Below, in pieces: positions 16,978 to 26,234 of a stretch of DNA of 64,000 nucleotides. How positions within the stretch are numbered: position 1 is the first letter of the stretch; each line of letters begins with the position of its first letter. Source of the DNA: Myxococcota bacterium (GTDB lineage: Bacteria > Myxococcota > JAJVIH01). The notes under the pieces are model-generated. The model did not search any database and had not been told where the DNA came from. It saw nothing but the letters and a program-made list of their open reading frames with translations. Made by a program: the position numbers and the translations under genes. The stretch covers positions 1-64,000 of the forward strand of contig JAJVIH010000035.1 in NCBI GenBank assembly GCA_022072125.1, read 5' to 3'.

Positions 16978-17657
16978 GTCCGCGCCGCCGGGGCCGCCTT
17001 CCGTGCGATGGCGAGAAACCGTTCGCCGCCATGCCGCGTCTGGTAGGAACGGTATTCCACTCCGGCGGGCGGATTTTCCCCGCCGCCCTGCATCACCTCG
17101 CGCTGGTTGGCGGAAGCCCAGGCGATGACCACTCCGCCCTTGCCCAGCAACGGCAGCCCGGTGCGGAGCACCGTGGCGGGCGGCCAGGTCGCGCGGGACA
17201 GCACGGCGTCAAAGGCCTTCCAGTGCAGGCGGGCAAGCGGATGGGGTTCGTCCGGTTCGATGCGCGTCCAGTGAACGTCCACGTTGCGCAGGCCCAGTTC
17301 GCTGGCGATGGTTTCGAGGGCGCCGCATTTCTTGCGGACGCTGTCCATCAGGTGGAAATGGGAATGGGGCAGGGCGATGGCCAGTGGAATGCCCGGAGCG
17401 CCGCATCCCGATCCGATGTCCAGGATGCGATGGAGGCCGGTTTGTTTCCGCAGCACGGGCAGGGCGGCGAGTGAGTCGCGCAGGTGCAAATCCGCCGCCT
17501 GTTCAGGTGGGATGCGGGTCAGGTTGATGCGGCCGTTCCACTCGTAAAGCAGGCGCAGGTAAGCGGCCAACTGCTGGATGGTTTTTGATTCCAAGTCCAG
17601 ATCGTCCAGTTGGGCCTGGACCTGCTGCTCTGAAAAGGCGTCCGCGCCGCCGCTCAT
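16974..17657 (-). CDS. rsmG: 16S rRNA (guanine-N7) methyltransferase RsmG
   Basis: The 227 residues match RsmG/GidB, which methylates G527 of 16S rRNA using SAM. Visible are LYEWNGRINLTRIP at 37-50, HLRDSLAALPVL at 58-69, and the SAM loop ILDIGSGCGAPGIPLAI at 78-92. MDSVRKKCGALE (about 105) follows, as expected. It overlaps both neighbours by four bases. In many bacteria it sits beside mnmG/gidA, but here it lies in an operon with a TPR-like protein and a glycosyltransferase. Confidence 0.93.
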   Translation of the reverse strand: MSGGADAFSEQQVQAQLDDLDLESKTIQQLAAYLRLLYEWNGRINLTRIPPEQAADLHLRDSLAALPVLRKQTGLHRILDIGSGCGAPGIPLAIALPHSHFHLMDSVRKKCGALETIASELGLRNVDVHWTRIEPDEPHPLARLHWKAFDAVLSRATWPPATVLRTGLPLLGKGGVVIAWASANQREVMQGGGENPPAGVEYRSYQTRHGGERFLAIARKAAPAART

Positions 17658-18604
17658 GGAGAAGCGGGCCCGGGGGCGGAGTTGAATGCGCCGGCTGCCT
17701 CCTTTTTGGCCCGTTCTTCCAGGGCCTTTTTGAACTCAAGGAATTGCCGTTCTTCTTCCACCACCGGGGTTTTGCCGGCCTTGAGTCCGTCCAGCACCTC
17801 CTCCAGGCGTTTGCGTTCGGCTTCCCGGGCGATAGGGAAGATCCGGATCTTTTCTTCCAGAAACGCCACGGCCTTCTCCTGGTATCCCTTGTCCATCAGG
17901 CGCGCGCAGTATTCCACGAAGGCGTCAATATCGGTCCAGCCGGCCTCGGCGAACAATTTCCCCGCCCCTTCGATATCGCCTTCGTGCCAGCGGGCGCGGG
18001 CCATCCACTTCAGGGGGGCCGTGGAATCGGAGTAGAGGTTGCGCACCTGATCATTGGCGGCGAAGACCTCGCGGGCCTTTTTTTCCGACAGCAGCTTGTC
18101 GCTCCATTCACGGGCGCGGACGCGGGCGAATTCGTCCTCCGGATAAAGGGCGTAGGACATCATCAGCGCCGTGTAAGCCTCGCGGCCGCATTTTTTCAAC
18201 CGTTTACAATCCGCCGCGATACGCCGGTAAATGGTGGCGATGCGTCCCCGCTTCACGTTGCCGTGAAACTGGTTCATGGGTTGGACAGCCAGGACATTCT
18301 GCATGCTTTTCCAGGCTTCCCATGGCTGGTTTGTGTAAAGCCGCGCCTCGGCGAGATTGAGTTGCGCGGTCACGTAGGCGGGCGAATCCTTGCGGATGCC
18401 CTGGAAGACCCGGGCGGCCTCCGCGTATTTCTTCTCCATCATCAGGCGCATGCCCTTGCCCAGTTCGCCGCCGTCTTCCTTTTTCGCCGCTGGAGCGGGC
18501 TTGACGCCCTGTGCGCTGGCGGCGAAGGGGCCCGCCAGCAAGGCCACGATGGCGGCGCCCGCGAACAGAACCCTGTTTGCGGATGGATTATCCAATGCGA
18601 TCAT
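17654..18604 (-). CDS. Exported TPR-like protein of unknown function
   Basis: ATG 18604 gives 316 residues with a signal peptide ending near ASA-QGV (about residue 32); GGGGAC lies upstream. The rest is helical with repeat-like pairs (MMEKKYAEAARVFQGI, NLAEARLYTNQPWEAWKSM, ARWHEGDIEGAGKLFAEAGW), suggesting degenerate tetratricopeptide repeats at about 50-270, then a charged coiled-coil tail and a Pro/Ala end. A periplasmic scaffold role is likely. First gene of the operon with rsmG and the glycosyltransferase. Confidence 0.7.
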   Translation of the reverse strand: MIALDNPSANRVLFAGAAIVALLAGPFAASAQGVKPAPAAKKEDGGELGKGMRLMMEKKYAEAARVFQGIRKDSPAYVTAQLNLAEARLYTNQPWEAWKSMQNVLAVQPMNQFHGNVKRGRIATIYRRIAADCKRLKKCGREAYTALMMSYALYPEDEFARVRAREWSDKLLSEKKAREVFAANDQVRNLYSDSTAPLKWMARARWHEGDIEGAGKLFAEAGWTDIDAFVEYCARLMDKGYQEKAVAFLEEKIRIFPIAREAERKRLEEVLDGLKAGKTPVVEEERQFLEFKKALEERAKKEAAGAFNSAPGPASP

Positions 18605-18739
18605 CTGCTTGTCCCCATGGAACCATCGGTTCAAAAAGCGCCGTCAAGGTAATGATTCCCCCCGGAAAAGCAAGGCGCTAAACCCAAATGCGGGTGAAGA
18701 CCATTCCGGGACGCGGGCCTGGCCGGGGAATCCAGCCGG

Positions 18740-19507
18740 TTAGCGGGAGGTGATCCGGCGGCGGGACTGGGGTGCGGGCGGGGCGGGCGGCTCCACATAG
18801 ACCCGTCCGCGGAGCAGCAGGTGCTGCATGGCTTCCCACATCTCGCTCGCCATGCCGTCCGCCGCGCCATTCGTGGAAGCGATGCGGTAGAACTCCACGG
18901 TCTTGCGGGCGCAGTCCAGGGTTTTGGCTGGAAGGGGCATGATCAGCGATTGCTGGGTCAGGTGGTGGTCCACGGCGGTTTCCCATTCGGGTGCGTGGGC
19001 CAGTTCAAAGATGGACCATTCAATCAATCCCAGGTCCGCCAGCGCCCGGTATGGTTTGGTCTCTTCGGAGGCCAGGCAGGCGGTGGAGGCGATGCAGAAA
19101 CCCTGCACGCCCATTTCAAAATCCCAGCGGTTCATGCCGGTGTACGGCCGGGGGTGCTTGCGCCAGTCCGTGCCATGGGCGCGCACCAGCAGGGCGGCGA
19201 TCCATTCCAGATAGGTTTGCAGCAGCGGTTCGGAATAGGCGTGGGGCGATCCGCCTCCAGCCCGCCGGGCCGCCCGGATCAGCCAGGGAAACGCTGAATG
19301 CACGACATTCAGCAGGATATGCTCAAGCCCATCCTCGCGGGCCCGGGCCAATTCGCCGGCCAGCGGCTGCTGGTTATCGTCATGGGGATCGCTCAGGGTT
19401 TCGACCGTATTTTCAAATCCCAGAAGGGTGATGCGGGTGAGCGCATGCGCGCCTTCGCCGGCGTCCCGTTCAAGCCAATCAAGCAGGCTGATATCCTTGA
19501 TGTCCAC
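18740..19507 (-). CDS. Protein of unknown function (255 aa)
   Basis: It starts with GTG at 19507; AAGGG lies about 11 bases upstream. The protein is mostly helical with many Trp, His and Glu residues (LLQTYLEWIAALLVRAHGTDW, NRWDFEMGVQGFCIAST), lacks a signal or membrane span, and ends in a Pro/Arg tail. The codon usage and length argue that it is real, but I recognise no family. It is separated by 135 bases from the TPR-like gene downstream and divergent from the WD40 gene. Confidence 0.65.
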   Translation of the reverse strand: MDIKDISLLDWLERDAGEGAHALTRITLLGFENTVETLSDPHDDNQQPLAGELARAREDGLEHILLNVVHSAFPWLIRAARRAGGGSPHAYSEPLLQTYLEWIAALLVRAHGTDWRKHPRPYTGMNRWDFEMGVQGFCIASTACLASEETKPYRALADLGLIEWSIFELAHAPEWETAVDHHLTQQSLIMPLPAKTLDCARKTVEFYRIASTNGAADGMASEMWEAMQHLLLRGRVYVEPPAPPAPQSRRRITSR

Positions 19508-19811
19508 GCCGGCAGCATCCCTTCAGTCATCGCCAAAGGCAAGTTTTTGGGCGGCATCCCGGGATCGCGCCAGGACAGCGGCGTGGGCCGCCATCCTGAC
19601 CAGCCATGGAGGGGGCCCGCACCAGTGCTTCAGGTATTGAAAAAGGGGCCTTTCGCCACCCGGTGTTGGTGTTTCCGGGAAGGAACGGCCCTCAATTTTG
19701 ATTTCCCACCGTGCGCGGGCTATCTTTCCTTCCGTATTAATGGATGATCGCATTGGCGGCGTCTGACGCACCCCATGATGTGGCGCGCCGCCGCGCGAGG
19801 GGAGTACCCAC
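19508..19811. other. 304-base divergent intergenic region
   Basis: It lies between the unknown minus-strand gene and the WD40 gene. Other than the plus-strand promoter at 19698-19726 I see nothing; overlapping open frames on both strands look like GC-driven artefacts. Confidence 0.35.
19698..19726 (+). promoter_or_regulatory. Putative promoter of the WD40 gene
   Basis: TTGATT (19698-19703) and TATCTT (19721-19726), each 4/6, have an exact 17-base spacer and lie 85 bases upstream of the ATG. Confidence 0.45.
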
Positions 19812-21683
19812 ATGAACTGGATGGGCCGCGCCGGTCTGTCGTTGATGGTCTGCCTGACGCCCGCGGCGTCCTGGGCGCAGGATATCGTGAAACCCATTTC
19901 CCGCGACGTGCGGTTCGTGGACGGCCGCCCGGAGAACCAGCAGTCGCCGATCACCGCCATCGCCTGGAGCGACAAGGGCGGCGTCGCCGCCACCGCGGAT
20001 GAAAAGAACAACATCTGGGTTTGGGATGTGAAGAGCGGCGCGCGCATCGCCGAGTTCACCGGGCACCGGGATCGCATCACCAGCATCCGCATTGGCTCCA
20101 ACGAAAAATTCATGGTGTCCGCTTCGATGGACAAAACCGTCCGGGTCTGGGATTTGCGCACCCTCAAACCCATGCGGGAAATGCGGCTGCATGATTCCTT
20201 CGTGTTTGATGCGGCGCTCTCGCGCAAGGGCGGCACGTTGTTTTCCATCGGCGCCGACGAAGCGGTGATGGTCACGCCCCTGAAAACCGGGACCGCCATT
20301 TCCAACTGCAAACTGCTGAAGACGGTTCCCCGCCGTATCGCCCTGACCGGCGACAACAAAATCGTGGTCATTGGCGACTGGAAGGGCAAGATCAGCCTTC
20401 ATGATTCCAAGGCGCTCTGCACCGTGGTGCGGGAATACAACGATCTCAAATCCAACGTGATCGCCCTCGATGTCCGGGAAAACACGGTCTCCGCCGTGGA
20501 CGCCAGGGGCAATATCGTGGTGATTGACGCGGGCAAGGCCGGTCCCACCCGCAAAACCGAGGGACAGGAACCCGCCACCGCCGCCGCCGTGGACGCCGCC
20601 AAGGGGATCGCCGTGCTGGTGGCCGCCGGCGGCAATCTGGTCTTCCGCAAACTGGGGGACGGGTCCATCATCAAGAAGGCGCCCGCGCCGAAGGGTGATC
20701 CTTATGTCTCGGTGCTGATCAATGGCGCGCAGGACAGGGTTCTCGCCGGACACAAAAGCGGCGCCCTGACCATCCTGAATCTCAATGGAGAATACGACGA
20801 CCGCCTCCGCCAGGGTTTTCGCCTGGAACTGGCGGTCAATTCCGAGGACGGCGAATACACCGCTTCCTCCCACGCCGATGGAACCATCCGCGTCTGGAAT
20901 CCGGCGACCGGGGTGCTGAAATATGTGCTCTCCGGACACGCCAAGCCGGTCCGCGGCATGGCCTTCGGCCGCGGCGGCGTCATGGCGTCGGCCAGCGAGG
21001 ATGGCACTGTCCGCATTTGGGACCTGAAGGTGGGGCGTGAACTGAAGGCGATCGCCGCCAAGGCCAACCTGACCTCGGTGGGCATGAGCCCGGACGCGAA
21101 ACTGGTCATGGCGGGGGTGGATGACGGACGCATCCTGGCGTGGGAAGTCGCCTCGGGGGATCAGGTATGGAGCGCCAAGGCGGCCAAAACCGCCGTGGTG
21201 TCGCTGCATGTTCATCCGGCGGGGGCTTTTCTGGTGGCGCTGGCCCAGGAAGGTCCGCCGTCTTCCTGGCAGGCGGCCAACGGCAAGGTTTTTTCGCCCA
21301 TGGACGCCGATCCCAAGGTGGGGCCCATCACCCTGGGCGCGTTTTCGGATGACGGCATGACCTTCGCCGGCGCGGGGAAGGGCGGAACCCTCGTGACCTG
21401 GAAGCTGGACACCAAGAAAGGCTTCCAGCCAGGAAAGCCTTTGCAGGGCCATTCGGGCGAAGTGGTGAGCATCGCCCGCATTCCCGGCAAGAATGTCATC
21501 ATGAGCCTGGGCCGGGACAACGTGGTCCGGCTGTGGTCCATGAAGGACCTGACCGGGGTGAAGGCCTATGCGGTGCAGGGGATGAACCTGGCGGGGCTTG
21601 GATATGGGCGCGCCGACAACAACGCCGTGGTCTTTGATCGGTCCGGCATGATGCGGGTCTGGGCGCTGCCCGCCGCATTTTGA
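19812..21683 (+). CDS. Exported WD40-repeat beta-propeller protein
   Basis: The 623 residues start MNWMGRAGLSLMVCLTPAASWAQ, a signal peptide cleaved near Ala-Gln. Repeats fit the WD40 pattern (GH...x...S...D..VRVWD): GHRDRITSIRIGSNEKF then MDKTVRVWDLRT, GHAKPVRGMAFG then EDGTVRIWDLKV, and GHSGEVVSIARIPG then DNVVRLWSM. About twelve blade-like units are discernible, suggesting two propellers. Location is periplasmic. GGGGAG is well placed before ATG. No enzyme motif; a scaffold role is likely. The next gene is another propeller, 126 bases on. Confidence 0.85.
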   Translation: MNWMGRAGLSLMVCLTPAASWAQDIVKPISRDVRFVDGRPENQQSPITAIAWSDKGGVAATADEKNNIWVWDVKSGARIAEFTGHRDRITSIRIGSNEKFMVSASMDKTVRVWDLRTLKPMREMRLHDSFVFDAALSRKGGTLFSIGADEAVMVTPLKTGTAISNCKLLKTVPRRIALTGDNKIVVIGDWKGKISLHDSKALCTVVREYNDLKSNVIALDVRENTVSAVDARGNIVVIDAGKAGPTRKTEGQEPATAAAVDAAKGIAVLVAAGGNLVFRKLGDGSIIKKAPAPKGDPYVSVLINGAQDRVLAGHKSGALTILNLNGEYDDRLRQGFRLELAVNSEDGEYTASSHADGTIRVWNPATGVLKYVLSGHAKPVRGMAFGRGGVMASASEDGTVRIWDLKVGRELKAIAAKANLTSVGMSPDAKLVMAGVDDGRILAWEVASGDQVWSAKAAKTAVVSLHVHPAGAFLVALAQEGPPSSWQAANGKVFSPMDADPKVGPITLGAFSDDGMTFAGAGKGGTLVTWKLDTKKGFQPGKPLQGHSGEVVSIARIPGKNVIMSLGRDNVVRLWSMKDLTGVKAYAVQGMNLAGLGYGRADNNAVVFDRSGMMRVWALPAAF

Positions 21684-21699
21684 TGGCGGAGCGCGCGCA

Positions 21700-21728
21700 T
21701 TGACAGCACCACCTTGTCCAGTTAATTT
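21700..21728 (+). promoter_or_regulatory. Putative promoter of the PQQ-propeller lipoprotein
   Basis: A perfect TTGACA (21700-21705) and a weak TAATTT (21723-21728, 3/6) with a 17-base spacer lie 82 bases upstream of the ATG. Confidence 0.45.
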
Positions 21729-21809
21729 TCGGTAGTTCCAGTTTTGCAACAGCCATAAGGCCTCCCCCTCATCAGGGAACCGAGGGGAAACGGGGTGGAG
21801 GGAATCATT

Positions 21810-23009
21810 ATGACACAACACCGTCCATTCGGGACCCAGTCGCCGTTTCTGCTGACCATTGTGCTCGGCGCGCTCGCCCTCGCCTCGTGCCAGGGCAAAC
21901 CGCTGAAGAAGGAATGGGAATTCATCAGCACCGGCCCGTCATATTCGACGCCCCTGGTCCTGGACAAAGTGGTGGTGTTTGGCAACGAGTCCGGTGATGT
22001 CACCGCGGTGGACAAGGAGACCGGTCAGCGCGTGTGGCGCTACGCCGCGTTCAAAAATGTCATCAGCCATCCCGCGTTCGGTCATGGCAAAATCTGGTTT
22101 GGCAGCATCAACACCATCTTTTTCGGCCTGAATCCGGATTCGTCGGAATTTTTCAAATTTCAGACCAAGGCCCCGATCAAGGGCGATCCCCTCGTCACCG
22201 ACGACATGGTGTATATCGGCAGCTATGACCAGCATTTGTACGCCTTTCTGGTCAAGGGGCAGCCCAAGCCGGTCTTCAAATGGCAGTTTCCGGCGGAACT
22301 CTCCCGCAAGACCATCATCAAGGAAATCGGCCCGGATGGTCAGCCCCGCACCCGCGAGGTGTTCGACACCATTCCGGAGGTGCTGGAAGTGGGGGCGTTC
22401 GCCTACTCCGCGCCCGTGCTGTCCAAGGGAATCCTGTACGTGGGCAATCTCGACCACAACCTGTACGCCATCAAGGCCGACAATGGTCAGATGGTCTACC
22501 GTTTCAAAACAGGGGCCCAGGTGACCTCCAGCCCGCTGGTTCACGAAGGCGTGGTTTATTTCGGCTCCAACGACCGCCACCTCTACGCCATCAAGGAAGG
22601 CGCGGATCCCAACCAGGACAAAAGCGCCGTCCTCTGGAAATACGAAACCAAGGGTTGGATCAACTCCTCCCCCCGCGAAAGCGACGGCAAACTCTACGTG
22701 GGCAGCCTGGACAAGAACCTGTATGTGCTCGATTACAAGAATCTGGAAAATGGGCGTCCCAGGGAAGTCTGCACCTTCCAGGCGGCGGGAGAGATTATCA
22801 GCTACCCGGCCTTCTACAAGAACCTGGTGATTTTCGCCGGCGGCCAGAACGACGGCCATATCTACGCGGTGGATAAAAACACCTGCAAGCTGCTTCAGAA
22901 GGAAAAGACCGGTTGGAAGATTGAGTCCGATCCGGTGGTGGATGGCGACCGCCTCTACGTCACTTCGGGGGACAAGAAACTGTACGCCTTCCGGTTGCAG
23001 GCGGACTGA
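21810..23009 (+). CDS. PQQ-type beta-propeller lipoprotein
   Basis: ATG 21810 follows GGAGGGA and gives 399 residues. The signal ends in lipobox ALASC with Cys27. Tandem PQQ-like units follow: GDVTAVDKETGQRVWRY, DNLYAIKADNGQMVYRF-like, GSNDRHLYAIKEG, VGSLDKNLYVLDYKN and DKKLYAFRL. Each has the Leu-Tyr-Ala-(Ile/Phe)-x-x-x-Gly-x3-W blade end typical of BamB/PQQ-domain proteins, without evident PQQ-dehydrogenase catalytic residues. It resembles BamB in size and membrane anchoring, but no bam gene is near, so I do not call it bamB. Confidence 0.85.
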   Translation: MTQHRPFGTQSPFLLTIVLGALALASCQGKPLKKEWEFISTGPSYSTPLVLDKVVVFGNESGDVTAVDKETGQRVWRYAAFKNVISHPAFGHGKIWFGSINTIFFGLNPDSSEFFKFQTKAPIKGDPLVTDDMVYIGSYDQHLYAFLVKGQPKPVFKWQFPAELSRKTIIKEIGPDGQPRTREVFDTIPEVLEVGAFAYSAPVLSKGILYVGNLDHNLYAIKADNGQMVYRFKTGAQVTSSPLVHEGVVYFGSNDRHLYAIKEGADPNQDKSAVLWKYETKGWINSSPRESDGKLYVGSLDKNLYVLDYKNLENGRPREVCTFQAAGEIISYPAFYKNLVIFAGGQNDGHIYAVDKNTCKLLQKEKTGWKIESDPVVDGDRLYVTSGDKKLYAFRLQAD

Positions 23010-23048
23010 TGTCCGCCGATGGGCTTGAGGCGTCACCTGTGAGATAAC

Positions 23049-24680
23049 ATGTCCACGTCTCCGGCAGCAGCGCAGCCCGCCTATTACACAGCAGAAGATA
23101 TCGTTAATTATTGCCTCTACTACCTGACCAATGGTCAGTTGCAGGAGGCCGCCCAATGGTTTTCCTCGTGTCAGGAGGACATTGGCTACATGCTGATCAG
23201 CCGGGCCAGCACCGAAAAGGCCCTGATGCAGCGCGTGGCCAAGATGTTCGCCATGGCCAAGGATTTCGCCAAGGCCGCCTATTGTTGCGAGCAGATGGAA
23301 GACTGGGCCAACGCCGCCCGGCTCTATGAACGCTGCGGCGATTTCCAGATGGCCGGAGAAATGTTCTCCAAGGTCCAGGATTTCGCCAACGCCGCCGCCA
23401 TGTTCGAGAAGTGCCAGAACTTCAAGCAGGCAGCCACCCTGTATCTGCACGTCAAGGATTACCTGAACGCCGCCATCAACCTGGAGCGCATCAAGGAGCA
23501 TTTCCAGGCGGGCAAGCTCTACTACGGCCTGAAGCGTTACCAGAAAGCGATGGAATTGCTTCAGCGGCTGGAGGAAAACGACCCGAATTTCCTGGAAGCC
23601 AGCCGCATGACCGCGGAAATCCTGGCCCTGTCGGGCAGCGTGGACCTGGCCATCCGCAAGTTGCAGGGCGTGGTGGAAGAACGCGGCATGCACCGGGAGA
23701 CGGCCGATATCTGGTACATCCTGGGGATTCTGCTGCGCAAGCAGGAGCAGTTCGCCGAGGCGGCGGAGATTTTCGAGAAACTGGTCACCTTCGACACCAA
23801 TTACAAGGACGCCGGCAGCAGGCTGCAGGAAGCACGCCAGCACATCAAGTCCCGCCCTCCGGTTGCGGCGCCCTTCGTGGCCCCGGAAAAGCCCGCGGCC
23901 CCGGCGGGCGCGCATGCCGCCATGTCCGCCGCCGCCCATCCCGGACACGCCGGCCAGGTGGACGCCACCATCAAGATGCCGTCCATCACCGCCAAGGCGT
24001 CCTCGGCAAAGGGGCAATCCATTGTCGGTTTGATGTCCGGTTTCGAGGAACTGAAGGCCATTTCGTTTTTCTCGGAGCTGTCGCTGCCGGAACTGCGGAA
24101 TATCCACCGGGTCTGCGTGACGGTGAACGCCTCGCCGGGACAGGTGCTGATTGAGCAGGGAATGGAAGGCAAGTCCCTGTTCATCGTCGTCAAAGGCGGC
24201 ATTGAAGTCCGCCGCAAGGGAGAAGACGGCCACGAAGCGGTGTTGGCCAGGCTGGGGCCCGGGGCCCACGTGGGCGAGATGAGCCTGCTCGATGACGCCC
24301 CCACCTCCGCGCGGGTGATCGCCTCGGAGGAATGCGAACTGCTGGAAATCGGCAAGGAGCAATTTCACAATCTTCTCAATAGTTCCGACGCCATCGCCCA
24401 CAAGGTTTACCGGGTGTTTGTGAAAAGCCAGCTTGATCGCCTGCGGGAAACCAACAAAAAACTGGGAGCGATGGAAGCCCAATTGAAACAGGCGGGAATC
24501 GCCCCGATCCGCCCGCAATCGGCGGAACAGGCGAAGGCTCCGGCGCCGCCCGCCCCCCCCAAACCGCGCATGCCGCCACCCCCGCCGCGGCCGGTCTCCT
24601 CGGTCCGCAATCCGGCGGCTCCCCAGGCTCCGGCCGCCAGCATGCCGGAGACCAATAGCGGCGGGGAATTTCCCTGGTGA
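23049..24680 (+). CDS. TPR-rich protein with a cyclic-nucleotide-binding domain
   Basis: The 543 residues begin with a helical repeat region (about 15-275) with TPR-like pairs: CCEQMEDWANAARLYERCGD, EMFSKVQDFANAAAMFEKC and LRKQEQFAEAAEIFEKL. An Ala/Pro linker leads to a cNMP-binding domain at about 335-455. The phosphate-binding cassette is GEMSLLDDAPTSARV (residues 409-423) with the expected Glu and Arg. The C-terminus is Pro-rich. Such proteins bind cAMP, cGMP or c-di-GMP and usually regulate motility or secretion. It lies 39 bases after the propeller gene and three bases before a PilZ gene, suggesting a nucleotide-signalling unit. Confidence 0.88.
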   Translation: MSTSPAAAQPAYYTAEDIVNYCLYYLTNGQLQEAAQWFSSCQEDIGYMLISRASTEKALMQRVAKMFAMAKDFAKAAYCCEQMEDWANAARLYERCGDFQMAGEMFSKVQDFANAAAMFEKCQNFKQAATLYLHVKDYLNAAINLERIKEHFQAGKLYYGLKRYQKAMELLQRLEENDPNFLEASRMTAEILALSGSVDLAIRKLQGVVEERGMHRETADIWYILGILLRKQEQFAEAAEIFEKLVTFDTNYKDAGSRLQEARQHIKSRPPVAAPFVAPEKPAAPAGAHAAMSAAAHPGHAGQVDATIKMPSITAKASSAKGQSIVGLMSGFEELKAISFFSELSLPELRNIHRVCVTVNASPGQVLIEQGMEGKSLFIVVKGGIEVRRKGEDGHEAVLARLGPGAHVGEMSLLDDAPTSARVIASEECELLEIGKEQFHNLLNSSDAIAHKVYRVFVKSQLDRLRETNKKLGAMEAQLKQAGIAPIRPQSAEQAKAPAPPAPPKPRMPPPPPRPVSSVRNPAAPQAPAASMPETNSGGEFPW

Positions 24681-24683
24681 TCC

Positions 24684-25079
24684 ATGACCCAGGGAATTGA
24701 AAAGCGGAAACACCACCGCGCCCGGGTCGCCCTTCTGGTGTTGTACCGCTGCAATACCCTGGATGAATACTCCTGCGAATACGCCATTGATGTTTCGGTG
24801 GGCGGCCTGTTCATCCGCACGGAGCATCCGTTGAAAATGGGACAGAAACTCTTCCTGAAATTCACCGACAAAGATGGCTCCCACATGGTGGAGACCAACG
24901 CCACGGTGGCGCACGTGAAAACCGGTCTGGAGAACGGGGATTCCTTCATCGAAATTGGAATGGGCGTCCGCTTCGACGACCTGGAGGAGGAAACCCTCGC
25001 CGTGCTGGAGCGGGTGGTTCATGGCCGCCGCTATGGCGACGAGACGGCCGCGCCCGCCGAAGGCGAAGCCGCGGAATGA
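24684..25079 (+). CDS. PilZ-domain protein
   Basis: The 131 residues have both c-di-GMP-binding motifs of PilZ: RxxxR (Arg8-Arg12 in RKHHRARV) and DxSxxG (Asp36, Ser38, Gly40-Gly41 in DVSVGG). The remainder is a beta-barrel-like pattern (GQKLFLKFTDKDGSHMVE, ATVAHVKT, IGMGVRFDDL). PilZ proteins are c-di-GMP receptors controlling motility, polysaccharide or other outputs. It starts three bases after the cNMP-binding gene and overlaps the next glycosyltransferase start by four bases (ATGA), implying tight co-expression. Confidence 0.92.
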   Translation: MTQGIEKRKHHRARVALLVLYRCNTLDEYSCEYAIDVSVGGLFIRTEHPLKMGQKLFLKFTDKDGSHMVETNATVAHVKTGLENGDSFIEIGMGVRFDDLEEETLAVLERVVHGRRYGDETAAPAEGEAAE

Positions 25080-26230
25080 CCCGCGTTCTGGTGCTGGCCT
25101 CTTCCTATCCTTCCGTACGGAGGCCGTTCGCCGGTTCCTTTGTGGCCGAATGGAATGGCGAGTTGCGGCGCGCCGGCGCCCGGGTCACCGTGGTGTCTCC
25201 GGAACCTCCGGCGCCTGATTCCCAGGCTCATGACCTTCATTTTTCCTGCGCCGGCTCCCATGGCGGTCCGCACAGGCTGGCTCCTTTGCAGGGACTCGTG
25301 GATGGCTTGCCATGGCTGGGCGCGCGCATGGCCGCCGGAGCGGAGTTGGCGGCGCGGATGATGTGGCGCGCCCTCGATATCCAGCCCGCGCCGGATGTGA
25401 TCCAGGCGCATTGGTGCATTCCCGCCGGACTCGCCGGGGCGGCGCTGGCCATGCGGTGGAATCGCCCCTTGGTGGTGACCTTGCACTCGGCGGATGTTCA
25501 CGCGCTGGAGACGCTGCCGATGGGCGCCCGGCTCGCCTGCTGGATCGCCGATCGCGCCGCGCTGGTGACCGCGACCTCCGCGCATGTGGCGGAGCGTTTC
25601 CGCCGCCTCACCCGCGGGCGGTTTGATGGGCGCATGGCTGTCACGCCCATGGGCGTGCATGCGGATGCGCGTTGCTCCCCCGGTCCGGCGCCGGATGAAC
25701 CCCTGCGGGTGCTCTTCGTGGGCAGGCTGGTGCGTCAAAAGGGCGTCCATGTGCTGCTGGAGGCGCTCGCGGGGGTAGGGGTTCCGGTCTCCGCGGTCAT
25801 CACGGGGGAAGGTCCCGAGCGGGCCGCGCTGGAGCGCGCGGCCGCCCGGCGTGGCTTGGAGAGCCGTTTTACCGGTCCGGTTTCGCCGGCCGCCCGCGAT
25901 GATTTGTTCCGCCGGTCCAGCGTGACCGTGGCGCCGTCGCTGGTGCTGTCCAATGGACGCACCGAAGGTCTGCCGCGCGTGATCGTGGAGTCCATGGCGC
26001 GCGGATGCCCGGTGATTGGCGCGGACTGCGGCGGCGTGCGCGAGGTGGTGCGCGACGGCTGGAACGGATATATCGTCAGACCGGGCGACGCGGGGGAGAT
26101 CTCCCGGCGCCTGCTTGAACTGAACCGGGATCGCGCGTGCAGCCGCGCCATGCGTGAGCACGCGATTCAGTCGGTGTCCGGAATGTCGTGGAAACCCTGC
26201 GTGGAGGCCGTTCTCCCGGCGGCGGCATGA
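25076..26230 (+). CDS. Glycosyltransferase family 4-like protein
   Basis: The 384-residue protein has no signal. The N-terminal half (MTRVLVLASSYPSVRRPFAG) carries the donor/acceptor Rossmann start, and IQAHWCIPAGLAG and TLHSADVHALE are usual for GT4. The C-terminal half has FVGRLVRQKGVHVLLEAL and the EX7E-type motif in RTEGLPRVIVESMARG, which binds the nucleotide sugar. The family transfers sugars onto lipid or polysaccharide acceptors; specificity unknown. It overlaps the PilZ gene (ATGA) and is followed by a second glycosyltransferase after four bases. Confidence 0.9.
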   Translation: MTRVLVLASSYPSVRRPFAGSFVAEWNGELRRAGARVTVVSPEPPAPDSQAHDLHFSCAGSHGGPHRLAPLQGLVDGLPWLGARMAAGAELAARMMWRALDIQPAPDVIQAHWCIPAGLAGAALAMRWNRPLVVTLHSADVHALETLPMGARLACWIADRAALVTATSAHVAERFRRLTRGRFDGRMAVTPMGVHADARCSPGPAPDEPLRVLFVGRLVRQKGVHVLLEALAGVGVPVSAVITGEGPERAALERAAARRGLESRFTGPVSPAARDDLFRRSSVTVAPSLVLSNGRTEGLPRVIVESMARGCPVIGADCGGVREVVRDGWNGYIVRPGDAGEISRRLLELNRDRACSRAMREHAIQSVSGMSWKPCVEAVLPAAA

Positions 26231-26234
26231 GGCC

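Noticed and set aside
19737-21821. A 694-codon minus-strand frame opposite the WD40 gene.
   Set aside because: The WD40 gene has a signal peptide, promoter and repeats; the antisense frame has none.
21810-23009. Assignment of the PQQ-propeller lipoprotein as BamB.
   Set aside because: The fold and anchor match, but no bam or der gene neighbour is present, and PQQ-type lipoproteins are widespread.
21939-25022. A 1027-codon open frame on the minus strand.
   Set aside because: It lies antisense to the lipoprotein propeller, cNMP and PilZ genes, all with clear motifs. Its composition is the Gly/His/Arg-rich artefact typical of GC-rich antisense frames.
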